This document shows positions 42,093 to 50,386 of a stretch of 64,000 bases of DNA, piece after piece; the first letter of the stretch is position 1; each line of letters begins with the position of its first letter. The DNA comes from Paracoxiella cheracis (lineage in GTDB: Bacteria; Pseudomonadota; Gammaproteobacteria; Coxiellales; Coxiellaceae), in the NCBI RefSeq assembly GCF_049348705.1, contig NZ_CP186485.1:1860001-1924000 (forward strand), read 5' to 3'. The translations under genes were made by a program, and so were the position numbers. The notes below the pieces were generated by a model. It was not told the origin of the DNA. It worked only from the letters and a program-made list of their open reading frames with translations, and did not search any database.

Positions 42093-43829
42093 ATGACGGG
42101 ACGCATACCACAAAACTTTATCCAAGATGTACTCGAACGCACTGACATTGTCGAGCTCATTCAGGCGCGCGTCCAACTCACCAAACGCGGTGCTAACTAT
42201 CAGGCGCGATGTCCTTTTCATGAAGAAAAAACACCCTCCTTCACCGTCAGCCAAGACAAACAATTCTACTACTGCTTCGGCTGCGGGGCGCATGGCAATG
42301 CCATCGGTTTTCTTATGGCGTTTGACCGCATGGAATTTTTGGACGCGCTGAAACATCTCGCGAGTCATTTGGGTATGGAAGTGCCCCAAACCGATACACA
42401 AAAATCCAAAGCTGATGGCACACAAGACTTCTACCCTCTGCTCGAAAAAGTTTCACAATACTATCAACAGCAACTGCGTAACGCACAGCTTGCGATCCAT
42501 TATTTAAAATCACGCGGGCTTGATGGCCATACAGCAAAGCGATTCGCCATCGGATTTGCTCCCGCGCAATGGGAAAACTTATTACCAAACTTAGGTCGTC
42601 AGGCAAAAACAAAAGCAGATCTACTAACAAATGGTTTGCTCATTAAAAAAAACCAACGCGCTTACGATCGTTTTCGCAATCGCATCATGTTTCCAATCCG
42701 CGATGTACGCGGACGCGTTATTGCATTCGGCGGACGAACAATCGGCGATGACTTACCAAAATATATGAACTCGCCAGAAACACCGATTTTTCATAAAAGC
42801 AGCGAACTCTATGGTTTATACGAGGCACGCCAACAAAACAAAGACCTAAAACGCATCGTCATTGTAGAAGGTTATATGGATATTGTGTCGCTCCATCAAC
42901 ACGGCATTACCTATGCCGTTGCAACCTTAGGCACGGCCACCAACCCCCGACACCTCCAAAAACTATTGCGTTACACAAGCGAAGTGATTTTTTGTTTTGA
43001 TGGCGACAACGCAGGACGCAATGCCGCCTGGAAAGCACTGACGATGAGCTTGCCGATGATGCGCGATGGCATTCACATTCGTTTTTTATTTTTATCGCAA
43101 GGTGAAGACCCTGATTCACTGATTCAAAAAATAGGTCATGAAAAATTTGAACACTTATTAGATCACGCCGAGTCACTCAGCGATGTATTTTTCAACCACT
43201 TAAAAAATGAAATCCCGATCCACTCACTCGACAGCAAAGCACATTTTGCAAAAGAAGCATCGACTTACCTCAACATGATGCCAGAAGGACTATTCCGTCA
43301 ACTCCTGTTTGAGGAACTGGGAAAATTGTTGCATATTGAAGCGAATGAGCTCACCGATTTACTATCAAACGCCAAAACAACAACACCAACGCAACATACA
43401 CTCCGAGGCGACCAAGTCTTACCTCCCGCCTATTTGGCCATCGCGTTGTTGCTACAACAACCCAATCTCGCGCACAGTATTGACGACCCTACTGACCTGA
43501 ATGATATTCAAGCCCCCGGCATCCCCCTTCTGCTAAAGCTCATCAACATCCTACAGAAACAACCTAAACTCTCTACAGGCCACCTACTCTCTATCTGCCA
43601 GAACGCAGATGATCAGCAATGGATCGCTCAGTTAGCAGCCCGTAAACTGCCGATTGCCGACGAAGGTCTTGCCTTAGAACTGAGGGGCGCGTTGGATCGC
43701 TTGCGCGAACAGCATCAAGACCGTCTGGCCCAGCAGCTCATCCAAAAGGCCGAGAGCAGCGGCCTGACCCCAGAAGAGAAGAAAAAATTGCACCAGCTCT
43801 TGACGAATGCCGCTAGAGACCCTATATAA
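42093..43829 (+). CDS. dnaG: DNA primase
   Basis: The start is MTGRIPQNFIQDVLER (42093), as in the family; a TTG-initiated frame opens earlier. The zinc domain CPFHEEKTPSFTV with CFGCGAHGNAI lies at about residues 39-70. The TOPRIM part has IVIVEGYMDIVSLHQ (about 257) and FCFDGDNAGRNAAWKA (about 302). The C-terminal helicase-binding domain follows from about 440. The length of 578 is near normal. It synthesises RNA primers for replication. rpoD follows after about 100 bases. Confidence 0.95.
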   Translation: MTGRIPQNFIQDVLERTDIVELIQARVQLTKRGANYQARCPFHEEKTPSFTVSQDKQFYYCFGCGAHGNAIGFLMAFDRMEFLDALKHLASHLGMEVPQTDTQKSKADGTQDFYPLLEKVSQYYQQQLRNAQLAIHYLKSRGLDGHTAKRFAIGFAPAQWENLLPNLGRQAKTKADLLTNGLLIKKNQRAYDRFRNRIMFPIRDVRGRVIAFGGRTIGDDLPKYMNSPETPIFHKSSELYGLYEARQQNKDLKRIVIVEGYMDIVSLHQHGITYAVATLGTATNPRHLQKLLRYTSEVIFCFDGDNAGRNAAWKALTMSLPMMRDGIHIRFLFLSQGEDPDSLIQKIGHEKFEHLLDHAESLSDVFFNHLKNEIPIHSLDSKAHFAKEASTYLNMMPEGLFRQLLFEELGKLLHIEANELTDLLSNAKTTTPTQHTLRGDQVLPPAYLAIALLLQQPNLAHSIDDPTDLNDIQAPGIPLLLKLINILQKQPKLSTGHLLSICQNADDQQWIAQLAARKLPIADEGLALELRGALDRLREQHQDRLAQQLIQKAESSGLTPEEKKKLHQLLTNAARDPI

Positions 43830-43931
43830 GACTGTAAACATCTCAATTAGGCTAGATTGCACAAGGCGTTAACGGTAGAATAGAGGGTTTTTGGGCTAGA
43901 CCCAAAAGCCCGAAAAGAGGTATGGCATCAC

Positions 43932-46079
43932 ATGGCAACCAAAAAGAAATCAGCACCTAAACGTGCTAAGAGCACCAAATCCACTAAAAAATCGACTGTG
44001 GCCAAGAGATCGGTTAAAAAAACCATTAAATCAAAGGCTAAAAAGGCCAAGGCGCCGATAAAGAAAACAAGCTCGGCTGCTAAAGCAAAGGCCGTTAAAA
44101 AACCTGTACCCTCTCGGGAAAAAACAGCAAAACCAAAAGCTGTAGCTGTAAAAGCAAAATCGAAACCTGCTGCGCAAAAACCCGCTGAGCCCGAAAAACA
44201 ATCCATCGAAAAAGAAGTGCCAAAAACCCAAATGACAAAACCACAAGCTCGACCTAAAGAAGTAAGCAAAGGCGAAGCCCCACGTATGGGATTCAGCGCA
44301 TTGCTCGACGAAGCCAAACGCAAAGGCTTTCTCACTCATGAAGATCTCATTAACCTTTTGCCAAACGACTATGTGGACCCTGCTCAAATGGAAGGGATCA
44401 TCAGTCGTCTGAACGAAATGGGCATCAAAGTCTTTGAAGTGCCACCCGATGAAGATTCTCTATTACTTGAAGAAGAGTCACAAGACGAAGAAATTAATGA
44501 CGATGTCGCAGAAGTATTAGCGATTGAAACCCGCACAACAGATCCTGTCCGCATGTACATGCGTGAAATGGGTAGCGTGGAGCTATTAACGCGAGAAGGC
44601 GAAATTGTCATCGCAAAACGAATTGAAGAAGGTATTCGTCAGGTCATGGGTGCGATTGTTCAATATCCAGAGCTGATTGCAAAATTTATTACTGAGTATG
44701 AAAGCATCATAGAATCAGAAGGTCGCTTAAGTGATCTCATTATTGACTTCTTTGATGAAGAAGAGTCCACCACACCGACGCCAGCCGTCGAAGAAGAAAC
44801 CGCTAAACATGATGTTGAAGCAGAAGCGACTGAAGAATCCGATGAGTTTGGTGAAGGCGGACCCGAGCCTGTTATTACCGAAAAACACATCAAAGAATTA
44901 CAGAAGCTGCTTAATCGCTACGTTAAATCCATCAAACGTTATGGTAAAAAACATCCCACAACGCTTAAACACCAGAAAGCACTCTCGGACCATTTCTCAA
45001 CGTTTAAACTAGCGATCAAACAATTCAATCGGCTGACAAATCGTTTGCGTAAATTATTAAATCTAACGCGCACGCATGAACGCACGATCATGCATTATTG
45101 TGTCGCCAAAGGACGCACGACGCGCAAAAAATTCATTGCTTCGTTCCCTCACAACGAAACCAACTTAAAATGGTTGGAAACCTATAAAAAAGATAATAAA
45201 GAGCAAGCTAAGCGATTAGATTTATACAGCAAAGAAATTTTCCGAGCCCAAAAGAAACTGGCACAAATTGAAGAGGAAAGTAATCTAACCATTCACGACA
45301 TCAAAGAAATCAATCGCCGTGTGGCGATTGGCGAAGCAAAGTCGCGTCGCGCTAAAAAAGAAATGATCGAAGCTAACTTACGGTTGGTCATTTCCATCGC
45401 GAAAAAATACACGAATCGTGGCCTGCAATTTCTGGATCTCATCCAGGAAGGCAATATCGGCCTCATGAAAGCAGTTGATAAATTCGAATATCGTCGTGGT
45501 TACAAGTTCTCCACGTATGCAACGTGGTGGATCCGACAAGCAATCACACGATCGATTGCCGATCAGGCTCGTACCATTCGAATCCCTGTGCACATGATCG
45601 AAACGATTAACAAGCTCAATCGCATTACGCGACAAATCTTGCAAGAAACTGGCCAAGAACCAACACCGGAAGTCTTGAGTAAACACATGGACATGCCGGA
45701 AGAAAAAGTTCGCAAGGTATTAAAAATTGCCAAAGAACCCATTTCGATGGAAACACCGATCGGCGAGGACGAAGATTCTAATTTGGGTGATTTCATCGAA
45801 GATGTGAATGTTGACTCACCGGTTGATTTTGCAACGTCTTCTGGACTAGGCGAAGCTACTCAAGAAATTTTATCGAGTCTGACACCACGCGAAGCAAAAG
45901 TTTTACGTATGCGTTTTGGTATCGATATGAACACCGACCACACACTGGAAGAAGTGGGCAAACAGTTTGATGTCACACGTGAACGTATTCGACAAATTGA
46001 AGCAAAAGCACTACGAAAACTTCGCCATCCTAGCCGTGCAGAAAAATTGCATAGCTTCCTGGAATCCGAAGAAAAGTAG
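43932..46079 (+). CDS. rpoD: RNA polymerase sigma factor RpoD with an N-terminal lysine/alanine-rich extension
   Basis: The first about 115 residues are K/A/P/S-rich (KKSTKKSTVAKRSVKKTIK type). Ordinary sigma70 follows: region 1.1 (MGFSALLDEAKRKGFLTHED, about 118), 1.2 (TDPVRMYMREMGSVELLTRE), the non-conserved insert with an acidic patch, region 2 (LRLVISIAKKYTNRGLQFLDL, then GYKFSTYATWWIRQAITRSI), region 3, and region 4.2 (TLEEVGKQFDVTRERIRQIE). The total of 715 exceeds the 613 of E. coli by about this extension. The extension resembles histone H1 tails and the rplU tail. The start at 43932 is the first Met after AGAGGTATGGCATCAC; a later start would remove the tail but has no better site. 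Confidence 0.94.
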   Translation: MATKKKSAPKRAKSTKSTKKSTVAKRSVKKTIKSKAKKAKAPIKKTSSAAKAKAVKKPVPSREKTAKPKAVAVKAKSKPAAQKPAEPEKQSIEKEVPKTQMTKPQARPKEVSKGEAPRMGFSALLDEAKRKGFLTHEDLINLLPNDYVDPAQMEGIISRLNEMGIKVFEVPPDEDSLLLEEESQDEEINDDVAEVLAIETRTTDPVRMYMREMGSVELLTREGEIVIAKRIEEGIRQVMGAIVQYPELIAKFITEYESIIESEGRLSDLIIDFFDEEESTTPTPAVEEETAKHDVEAEATEESDEFGEGGPEPVITEKHIKELQKLLNRYVKSIKRYGKKHPTTLKHQKALSDHFSTFKLAIKQFNRLTNRLRKLLNLTRTHERTIMHYCVAKGRTTRKKFIASFPHNETNLKWLETYKKDNKEQAKRLDLYSKEIFRAQKKLAQIEEESNLTIHDIKEINRRVAIGEAKSRRAKKEMIEANLRLVISIAKKYTNRGLQFLDLIQEGNIGLMKAVDKFEYRRGYKFSTYATWWIRQAITRSIADQARTIRIPVHMIETINKLNRITRQILQETGQEPTPEVLSKHMDMPEEKVRKVLKIAKEPISMETPIGEDEDSNLGDFIEDVNVDSPVDFATSSGLGEATQEILSSLTPREAKVLRMRFGIDMNTDHTLEEVGKQFDVTRERIRQIEAKALRKLRHPSRAEKLHSFLESEEK

Positions 46080-46098
46080 TGCACGCGAATAAAACACT

Positions 46099-46701
46099 AT
46101 GAAAAAATTTGCGACACTCATATCAACATTGATAGCACTCGCCTCGGTTAGCCTTCCAAGCGCATTTGCTCTTGCGCAGGCTGACTTAGGCACAACGATT
46201 GTGGCTTTTCCTTCGAACAGTGCGATGATGACACCGACACTGGATGAAGACATCAAAAACAATCGCAATAAATACCCGGGCTCAAACAGTGCTTATTTAG
46301 CTTACCAACAAAGAGACCTTGCCTGGGCGAAAGCGCAAGAGGTGTTAAATACCATTGGGAATGGTGAATTTACGAATCAATATATTATGGCTAACACGGC
46401 TACAAAATACAGCGAGTCTTTTATTATAAACTCACAAGAATGGATAGCCGCTCGCCGCATTATTGCATCGTTTGGCCCGAATGCTGCAAAGCTCAGCTTG
46501 ATGAATCAAGGCCAATATTCTGATTATTTAAAAATAATGGCACCCCATAACGAAAGCCAAGTTTATGTGGCAGTGGTCCACTACTTCCCCGGCTGTAACG
46601 ACCAAAAATGTGTTTACAGCATTGTCGGCTTAGTTGCCAATTCGCCTTATAAAAACTGGCAACTCGCTGGGTTTCACATCTTTTCTAGGGTTAGAAAATA
46701 A
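46099..46701 (+). CDS. Exported protein of unknown function
   Basis: The 200-residue protein begins with a Sec signal peptide (MKKFATLISTLIALASVSLP, cleavage near AFALAQA). The mature part holds a pair of cysteines in YFPGCNDQKCVYSIVG, a possible disulfide. I recognise no family. It is 20 bases after rpoD and may be read through from that operon. Confidence 0.7.
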   Translation: MKKFATLISTLIALASVSLPSAFALAQADLGTTIVAFPSNSAMMTPTLDEDIKNNRNKYPGSNSAYLAYQQRDLAWAKAQEVLNTIGNGEFTNQYIMANTATKYSESFIINSQEWIAARRIIASFGPNAAKLSLMNQGQYSDYLKIMAPHNESQVYVAVVHYFPGCNDQKCVYSIVGLVANSPYKNWQLAGFHIFSRVRK

Positions 46702-46723
46702 ATCCGCGCCTTTCATTGAGTAT

Positions 46724-47032
46724 TTAATTATTCTCTGGCCGAAGAAGCTGTTTAAGTTTATTAATCAGCACCTTTTTATTCGAGCAATTTAGCTTCATTC
46801 GCAAAAGATTCACATGACATTCGACGGTGCGAGCACCAATGCCTAACTGCTCACCGATTCTTCTATACGTTAAATTTTTTAACAAAAGTAAAGAAATATC
46901 CATCTGGCGTTGAGTCAAATACATGCTGTTTGAGTCAACTTGGAAATAGTACCGTTTATGATTTTTTTTATTCTCAGAAACATCAGGATTTTGTTGCTGA
47001 GATTCTATTTCTTTTAACCAATGATTAGTCAT
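46724..47032 (-). CDS. Small LuxR-type HTH protein
   Basis: The 102-residue protein has a LuxR/FixJ-type DNA-binding domain: LTQRQMDISLLLLKNLTYRR, then IGEQLGIGARTVECHVNLLR and the MKLNCSNKKVLINKL end. The N-terminal 40 residues contain no sensor domain. It is the third gene of a coupled operon (47635 to 46724), overlapping the previous gene by 8 bases. It may be a stand-alone regulator or the remnant of a longer LuxR protein; the intact overlap argues for a real gene. Confidence 0.75.
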   Translation of the reverse strand: MTNHWLKEIESQQQNPDVSENKKNHKRYYFQVDSNSMYLTQRQMDISLLLLKNLTYRRIGEQLGIGARTVECHVNLLRMKLNCSNKKVLINKLKQLLRPENN

Positions 47033-47231
47033 TTATAAACTTCTTCTCATTCAATCTAACATATAAGCGTAATAATCGAATACCCGCAGTTGCTGATGGT
47101 ATTGCCCCTTGTAAGATGCTGTAGATCGTTGACCGATTGACGCCGACTTTTCGAGCTAGCGATGAAACTGTGAAGGCCCGCTGTAACAAAATTGCGTTAA
47201 CAATTTCTTTTGTGGTTTTTGGAATAATCAT
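47025..47231 (-). CDS. Very small XRE-like HTH protein
   Basis: The 68-residue protein has an HTH: FTVSSLARKVGVNRSTIYSILQG, followed by IPSATAGIRLLRLYVRLNEK. It lies in the middle of the overlapping operon: start overlaps the upstream stop by 4 bases (ATGA), stop overlaps the LuxR start. Its C-terminal half resembles that of the 135-residue upstream protein, so both may share a domain. Confidence 0.65.
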   Translation of the reverse strand: MIIPKTTKEIVNAILLQRAFTVSSLARKVGVNRSTIYSILQGAIPSATAGIRLLRLYVRLNEKKFIND

Positions 47232-47635
47232 GATAATGCCTCAGGAGTTTGTAAATCGGGTCGCAATCGTTCATGTAAAAGTAATAATTGCTCCCCTGCT
47301 TTTAATGGCATCACAATGTCATAATGTTTTGATAAACATGATCGCCAAAAACCTTCTTCAATCTGTGTTACTTCAACTAATGCTTCGATCGTCACACCTT
47401 CTAATTCCAATATTTCTGTAATGATCGTTCGCCAAAAATATGAGTCCTCAGATATTTCTGTTATCTCATCTTCAAAAGGTTCAACATCATCCCGCTCCGT
47501 AGAATGAGGATGCCAGTACCCGAAAATCCGACGCCAATGCCCTAAAAAAAGAGCCATCAAATGAATGCTGACATCCTGGAGATGATCTAAAGACGCCACA
47601 GAAAATACAGTCTTATTGATTTTCTTCTCACCCAT
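47228..47635 (-). CDS. First gene of the overlapping HTH operon, unknown function
   Basis: The 135-residue protein is not a family I recognise. The second half (VTIEALVEVTQIEEGFWRSCLSK then MPLKAGEQLLLLHERLRPD) aligns by eye with the HTH of the 68-residue neighbour, so it may be a degenerate DNA-binding or dimerisation domain. The middle is acidic (STERDDVEPFEDEITEISED). It is upstream of two regulators in one transcript and faces the S24 repressor gene across an IS1 element. Confidence 0.6.
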   Translation of the reverse strand: MGEKKINKTVFSVASLDHLQDVSIHLMALFLGHWRRIFGYWHPHSTERDDVEPFEDEITEISEDSYFWRTIITEILELEGVTIEALVEVTQIEEGFWRSCLSKHYDIVMPLKAGEQLLLLHERLRPDLQTPEALS

Positions 47636-47863
47636 TGTTTGTATTGCTCCCGGTGTATGGCCTATACAGAAGTGGCTTTCTTATAATATGATCCTAAGTT
47701 GTGATACTATTTAGCTTAGAATTCATGGGAATAGGAGGAGGATCGGTTAGCACCATTACCCCAGACCTTTATGATTAATATTTAATCATAATTTAATTAA
47801 ATGAGTAATAATACTTCTCCCATATATGGTGTGAGGCTGGTGCCTCATTTTTGTTGATGGCAT

Positions 47864-48340
47864 CTAAATAACCCTCCCAAACTCGTGCCTATTGATAAAT
47901 AATCCGATGACAATGTCGTGCAATTTATCCAGTTTAGAAAAGCAAATCGTCTTTCTCGCTAATCGCTTTATTCGTGTGCGCAACGTGAGATGCTTTCGTT
48001 CAATCGCTTGGGTATTTTGCTTTCCCACCAAATGTTTTGATTGAGGCAGGTGTCTTTCATAAGCACCCCAATCATCTGTATAGTAAAAGTTGATATCAAA
48101 TGAGCTCAGTTTTTCTTTCAGTGCTTTAAATGCTGAATCTTTTCTTGGACCAAAATGATAAGCTAACACCTCATGTGTATGGTGATCAATCGCATGCCAA
48201 AGCCAACGTTGATTCTGTTTATTTCGAACAAAACTCCACATTTCATCCAGCTCCGCTTCTTCAACTTGTACAACATTAACAGTAACAGACGCACCAAGTG
48301 ATTCTTTTTCCTTTAAAAGTCGTGTATTGACGCTCTCCAA
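47864..48340 (-). CDS. insB: IS1-type InsB transposase, copy 3
   Basis: A 158-residue protein identical to that at 2155-2631, with the acidic triad motifs DEMWSFV, TDDWGAY and IERKHLT. Translation as a fusion needs a frame change at the A-run in the insA end (about 48351-48358). Confidence 0.9.
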   Translation of the reverse strand: MESVNTRLLKEKESLGASVTVNVVQVEEAELDEMWSFVRNKQNQRWLWHAIDHHTHEVLAYHFGPRKDSAFKALKEKLSSFDINFYYTDDWGAYERHLPQSKHLVGKQNTQAIERKHLTLRTRIKRLARKTICFSKLDKLHDIVIGLFINRHEFGRVI

Positions 48341-48615
48341 ACCTTCACCCTTTTTTTTAATTCACCAATAACAGTGTTAATGCTAATACGTAAAACGCGT
48401 GCAGTATCTCTGACGCCACTACCATTCATTGCCATATCAACTATTTTATCTTTAACACCAGGGGCACGAGCATTATGTGTGTAATCTAGAAGAAATGTAT
48501 TTTTCTCACAAGCATTATTTTTACATTGAAACCTTTGCTTTCCTGTACTGCTGACGCCAAATTTTACAACCTCATGTAAACAGCAGCAGGGGCAAGCAAC
48601 ATTGATTCTTGCCAT
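48313..48615 (-). CDS. insA: IS1-type InsA, copy 3, with altered C-terminus
   Basis: Matches the 89-residue InsA of copy 2 up to INTVIGELKK. Eight A in the slippage run then shift the frame to RVKVWRASIHDF and a stop, giving 100 residues. The extra base is a slip in the homopolymer and changes which slippage events would yield an InsA-InsB fusion. The zinc and HTH parts are intact. Confidence 0.82.
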   Translation of the reverse strand: MARINVACPCCCLHEVVKFGVSSTGKQRFQCKNNACEKNTFLLDYTHNARAPGVKDKIVDMAMNGSGVRDTARVLRISINTVIGELKKRVKVWRASIHDF

Positions 48616-48717
48616 TCATGCAATCCTTATCCTAATGATTTTCTGAAATAGCAAAATATATCACATCAACAAAAATGAGGCACTACCTGGTGTGAGACAT
48701 AAACTACAGGATGCAAC

Positions 48718-49413
48718 ATGCCCGATAGGACTGAAAAATCTATTCAAACATTAGACCCTAGTCACAAGGAAGCCAGAGCAAAACGCGTGAAAAGTTTGCG
48801 ACAATTAACTCAGCTTTCAAGACGCGCCTTTGCTGAGCGTTATGGTATTCCAGCACCTACTTTACAAAACTGGGAAGATGCTAAAGGCAATGGACTCTCA
48901 GAAAAAGGTGCAAGAAATATTGTGCAACTTCTCAAAGAAGCTGGAATTTACTGTAGTGTTGATTGGTTAATGTACGGCATTGGTTCAGGGCCTCAAGTAT
49001 CTGAAAAGCAATACCAAGTCGAAGAATCCCTACCCAATGATGCGTGGTACAAGCAAGATAAAACGCGTATCGAAGAAGAATTATCGTTATTTCATCAACA
49101 TTTTCCAAATGCGATAGAATTTGTGGTTCCCGATGACAGCATGGAACCACGCTTTATAAAGGGCGAATGGGTAGCAGGTGTTCGACATCAAGCTACAGAA
49201 CTTTCTAAAGCAATCGGAAAAGCTTGCATTGTATTAACGAAAGATGGACAAATGATTTTACGCGAAGTGCGTAAGAGTGATATTCCCGGTCGTTACACAT
49301 TGGCTTGTTTAAATTTAAAAACGACTGCAACAAAACCCTTTATTTACGATGTCGAACTGGTTTATGCCGCACCCGTTATTTGGAGTCGTCGGCTAATCAC
49401 GACAATTATGTGA
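48718..49413 (+). CDS. S24-type (CI/LexA-like) transcriptional repressor
   Basis: The 231-residue protein has an N-terminal XRE HTH (RQLTQLSRRAFAERYGIPAP then TLQNWEDAKGN, about 28-60) and a C-terminal S24 domain with the nucleophile in VVPDDSMEPRFIKGEW (serine about 141). At the place of the usual general-base lysine (pattern VKR) the sequence is ILREV, so arginine may replace it. Self-cleavage is therefore uncertain. It could be a phage-like or stress repressor. The start is preceded by CAGGATGCAAC; the IS1 insertion lies 30 bases upstream. Confidence 0.8.
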   Translation: MPDRTEKSIQTLDPSHKEARAKRVKSLRQLTQLSRRAFAERYGIPAPTLQNWEDAKGNGLSEKGARNIVQLLKEAGIYCSVDWLMYGIGSGPQVSEKQYQVEESLPNDAWYKQDKTRIEEELSLFHQHFPNAIEFVVPDDSMEPRFIKGEWVAGVRHQATELSKAIGKACIVLTKDGQMILREVRKSDIPGRYTLACLNLKTTATKPFIYDVELVYAAPVIWSRRLITTIM

Positions 49414-49548
49414 AATGAATTTCTTCCAACAGCTTCGTCTCCTTGACACATTCAATAAGCTGAGTGATCGTGTCACATGAAAGTTTTTTCTTCATGCTCT
49501 CGATATAAAAAAGAATTGTTCGTTCTGTGCAGTTATGGATCTTCGCAA
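49411..49548 (-). pseudogene. C-terminal fragment of a LuxR-type regulator
   Basis: On the minus strand, a frame without a start reads CEIAKIHNCTERTILFYIES and then MKKKLSCDTITQLIECVKE. This is the second half of a LuxR HTH plus the end helix, and stops next to the S24 gene. It is fused at about 49550 to the end of a thiE-like fragment. The rest of the regulator is missing. Confidence 0.6.
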
Positions 49549-49970
49549 TCTCGCAACGTAACAAAATCAACATCTATTGCGACAGCTTTCAGGAATTCTT
49601 TTTTATTATGACACGATGCTGATATTAGTTTGCTTTTAGAAAATGGTCTTTTGGTGAGCTGTTTTAACATTGCACTCGTTAAATGAATCCCTTTAGCATT
49701 CAGATCTGATGCTATTTGTATTTCTGTATTCAATAATAAATATGCGTCATATTTTTCTGCAAGGTAAATAGCAGAAGTTGCAAGTTTGCGATACTCTTCA
49801 GTTGATAGAGCTTTCGCTCTTAATTGAGCTAGCTTAATCCCTTTCATGAAGTGCTTTTCTAATTTTGTTAAAAACAAATCTGAATTAGCTGGATTATAAC
49901 CCGTGAGCATATAGAGACGCGGCAATGCTAATTTCTTTATAGACTTTTTACTATTATCAAATTTACTCAT
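49533..49970 (-). pseudogene. Truncated ThiE/TenI-domain protein
   Basis: The 145 codons start MSKFDNSKKSIKKLALPRLY. They follow the pattern of the thiamine-phosphate-synthase-like domain found alone or at the C-terminus of MutT-type Nudix proteins: GIKLAQLRAKALS, LLLNTEIQIASDLNAKGIHL, LISASCHNKKEFLKA. After VDFVTLR the frame passes into the LuxR fragment and ends within 5 codons. About 50-60 residues of the barrel, with the later phosphate-binding loops, are lost, so it is probably not functional. Confidence 0.65.
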
Positions 49971-50122
49971 CCTCTATTTTTCCTGGTGCTAAGTTTTTTC
50001 ACTAACTTTGAAGTCTATGTATATGAGCATAATTATTTATAGTTTATCCAACCCTATGTTGAACAGTTATGTTTATTCCTCATACAAATACACCTTTATT
50101 ATCTATTTTCTCAGTCAAGAGT

Positions 50123-50335
50123 TTACTTGATTTGAGTAAAACTATACATATTAGAGAAATTAGCGAAATGAATATTAAATATATGCTTTGTAGTATAATA
50201 TATATTATATTTTGACAAAAACGCCATAATTAGAGGGGCTGTTCCTCCAAACATTGTCGCAGACAAATCAGCCACAATAAATGGTTTGTGGTCAGACCCA
50301 ATGCAATAATCTGCAATTTTAATAACTTCTTTCAT
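50123..50335 (-). pseudogene. Possible fragment of an MFS transporter
   Basis: The 70-codon frame contains DLSATMFGGTAPLIMAFLSK, similar to a C-terminal helix of ProP-type MFS proteins (xFGGTAPL). The surrounding residues do not fit, and there is no partner sequence. It lies among other fragments. I am not sure it is expressed. Confidence 0.3.
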
Positions 50336-50386
50336 GATGACGCATATCCATCGATTTTAATAAGACTCTATTTGGAACTAGGTAGG

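Larger units (their letters stand above)
47836..48687 (-). mobile_element. IS1-family element, copy 3 (complete)
   Basis: The ends match those of copies 1 and 2. The 9-bp duplication TGGTGTGAG (47827-47835 and 48688-48696) flanks 852 bp. It is one base longer than copy 1 because the A-run at the insA/insB junction has eight A instead of seven. It lies in the shared control region of the HTH operon and the S24 repressor gene. Confidence 0.93.

Noticed and set aside
43928..44387. Long antisense frames over the start of rpoD
   Set aside because: Low-complexity codons of the K/A-rich tail give stop-free complements rich in Phe/Leu. No independent support.
46724..49413. Prophage
   Set aside because: A CI-like repressor and small HTH genes are present, but there is no integrase, structural or lysis gene; the holin-like gene at 39572 lies with nhaA.
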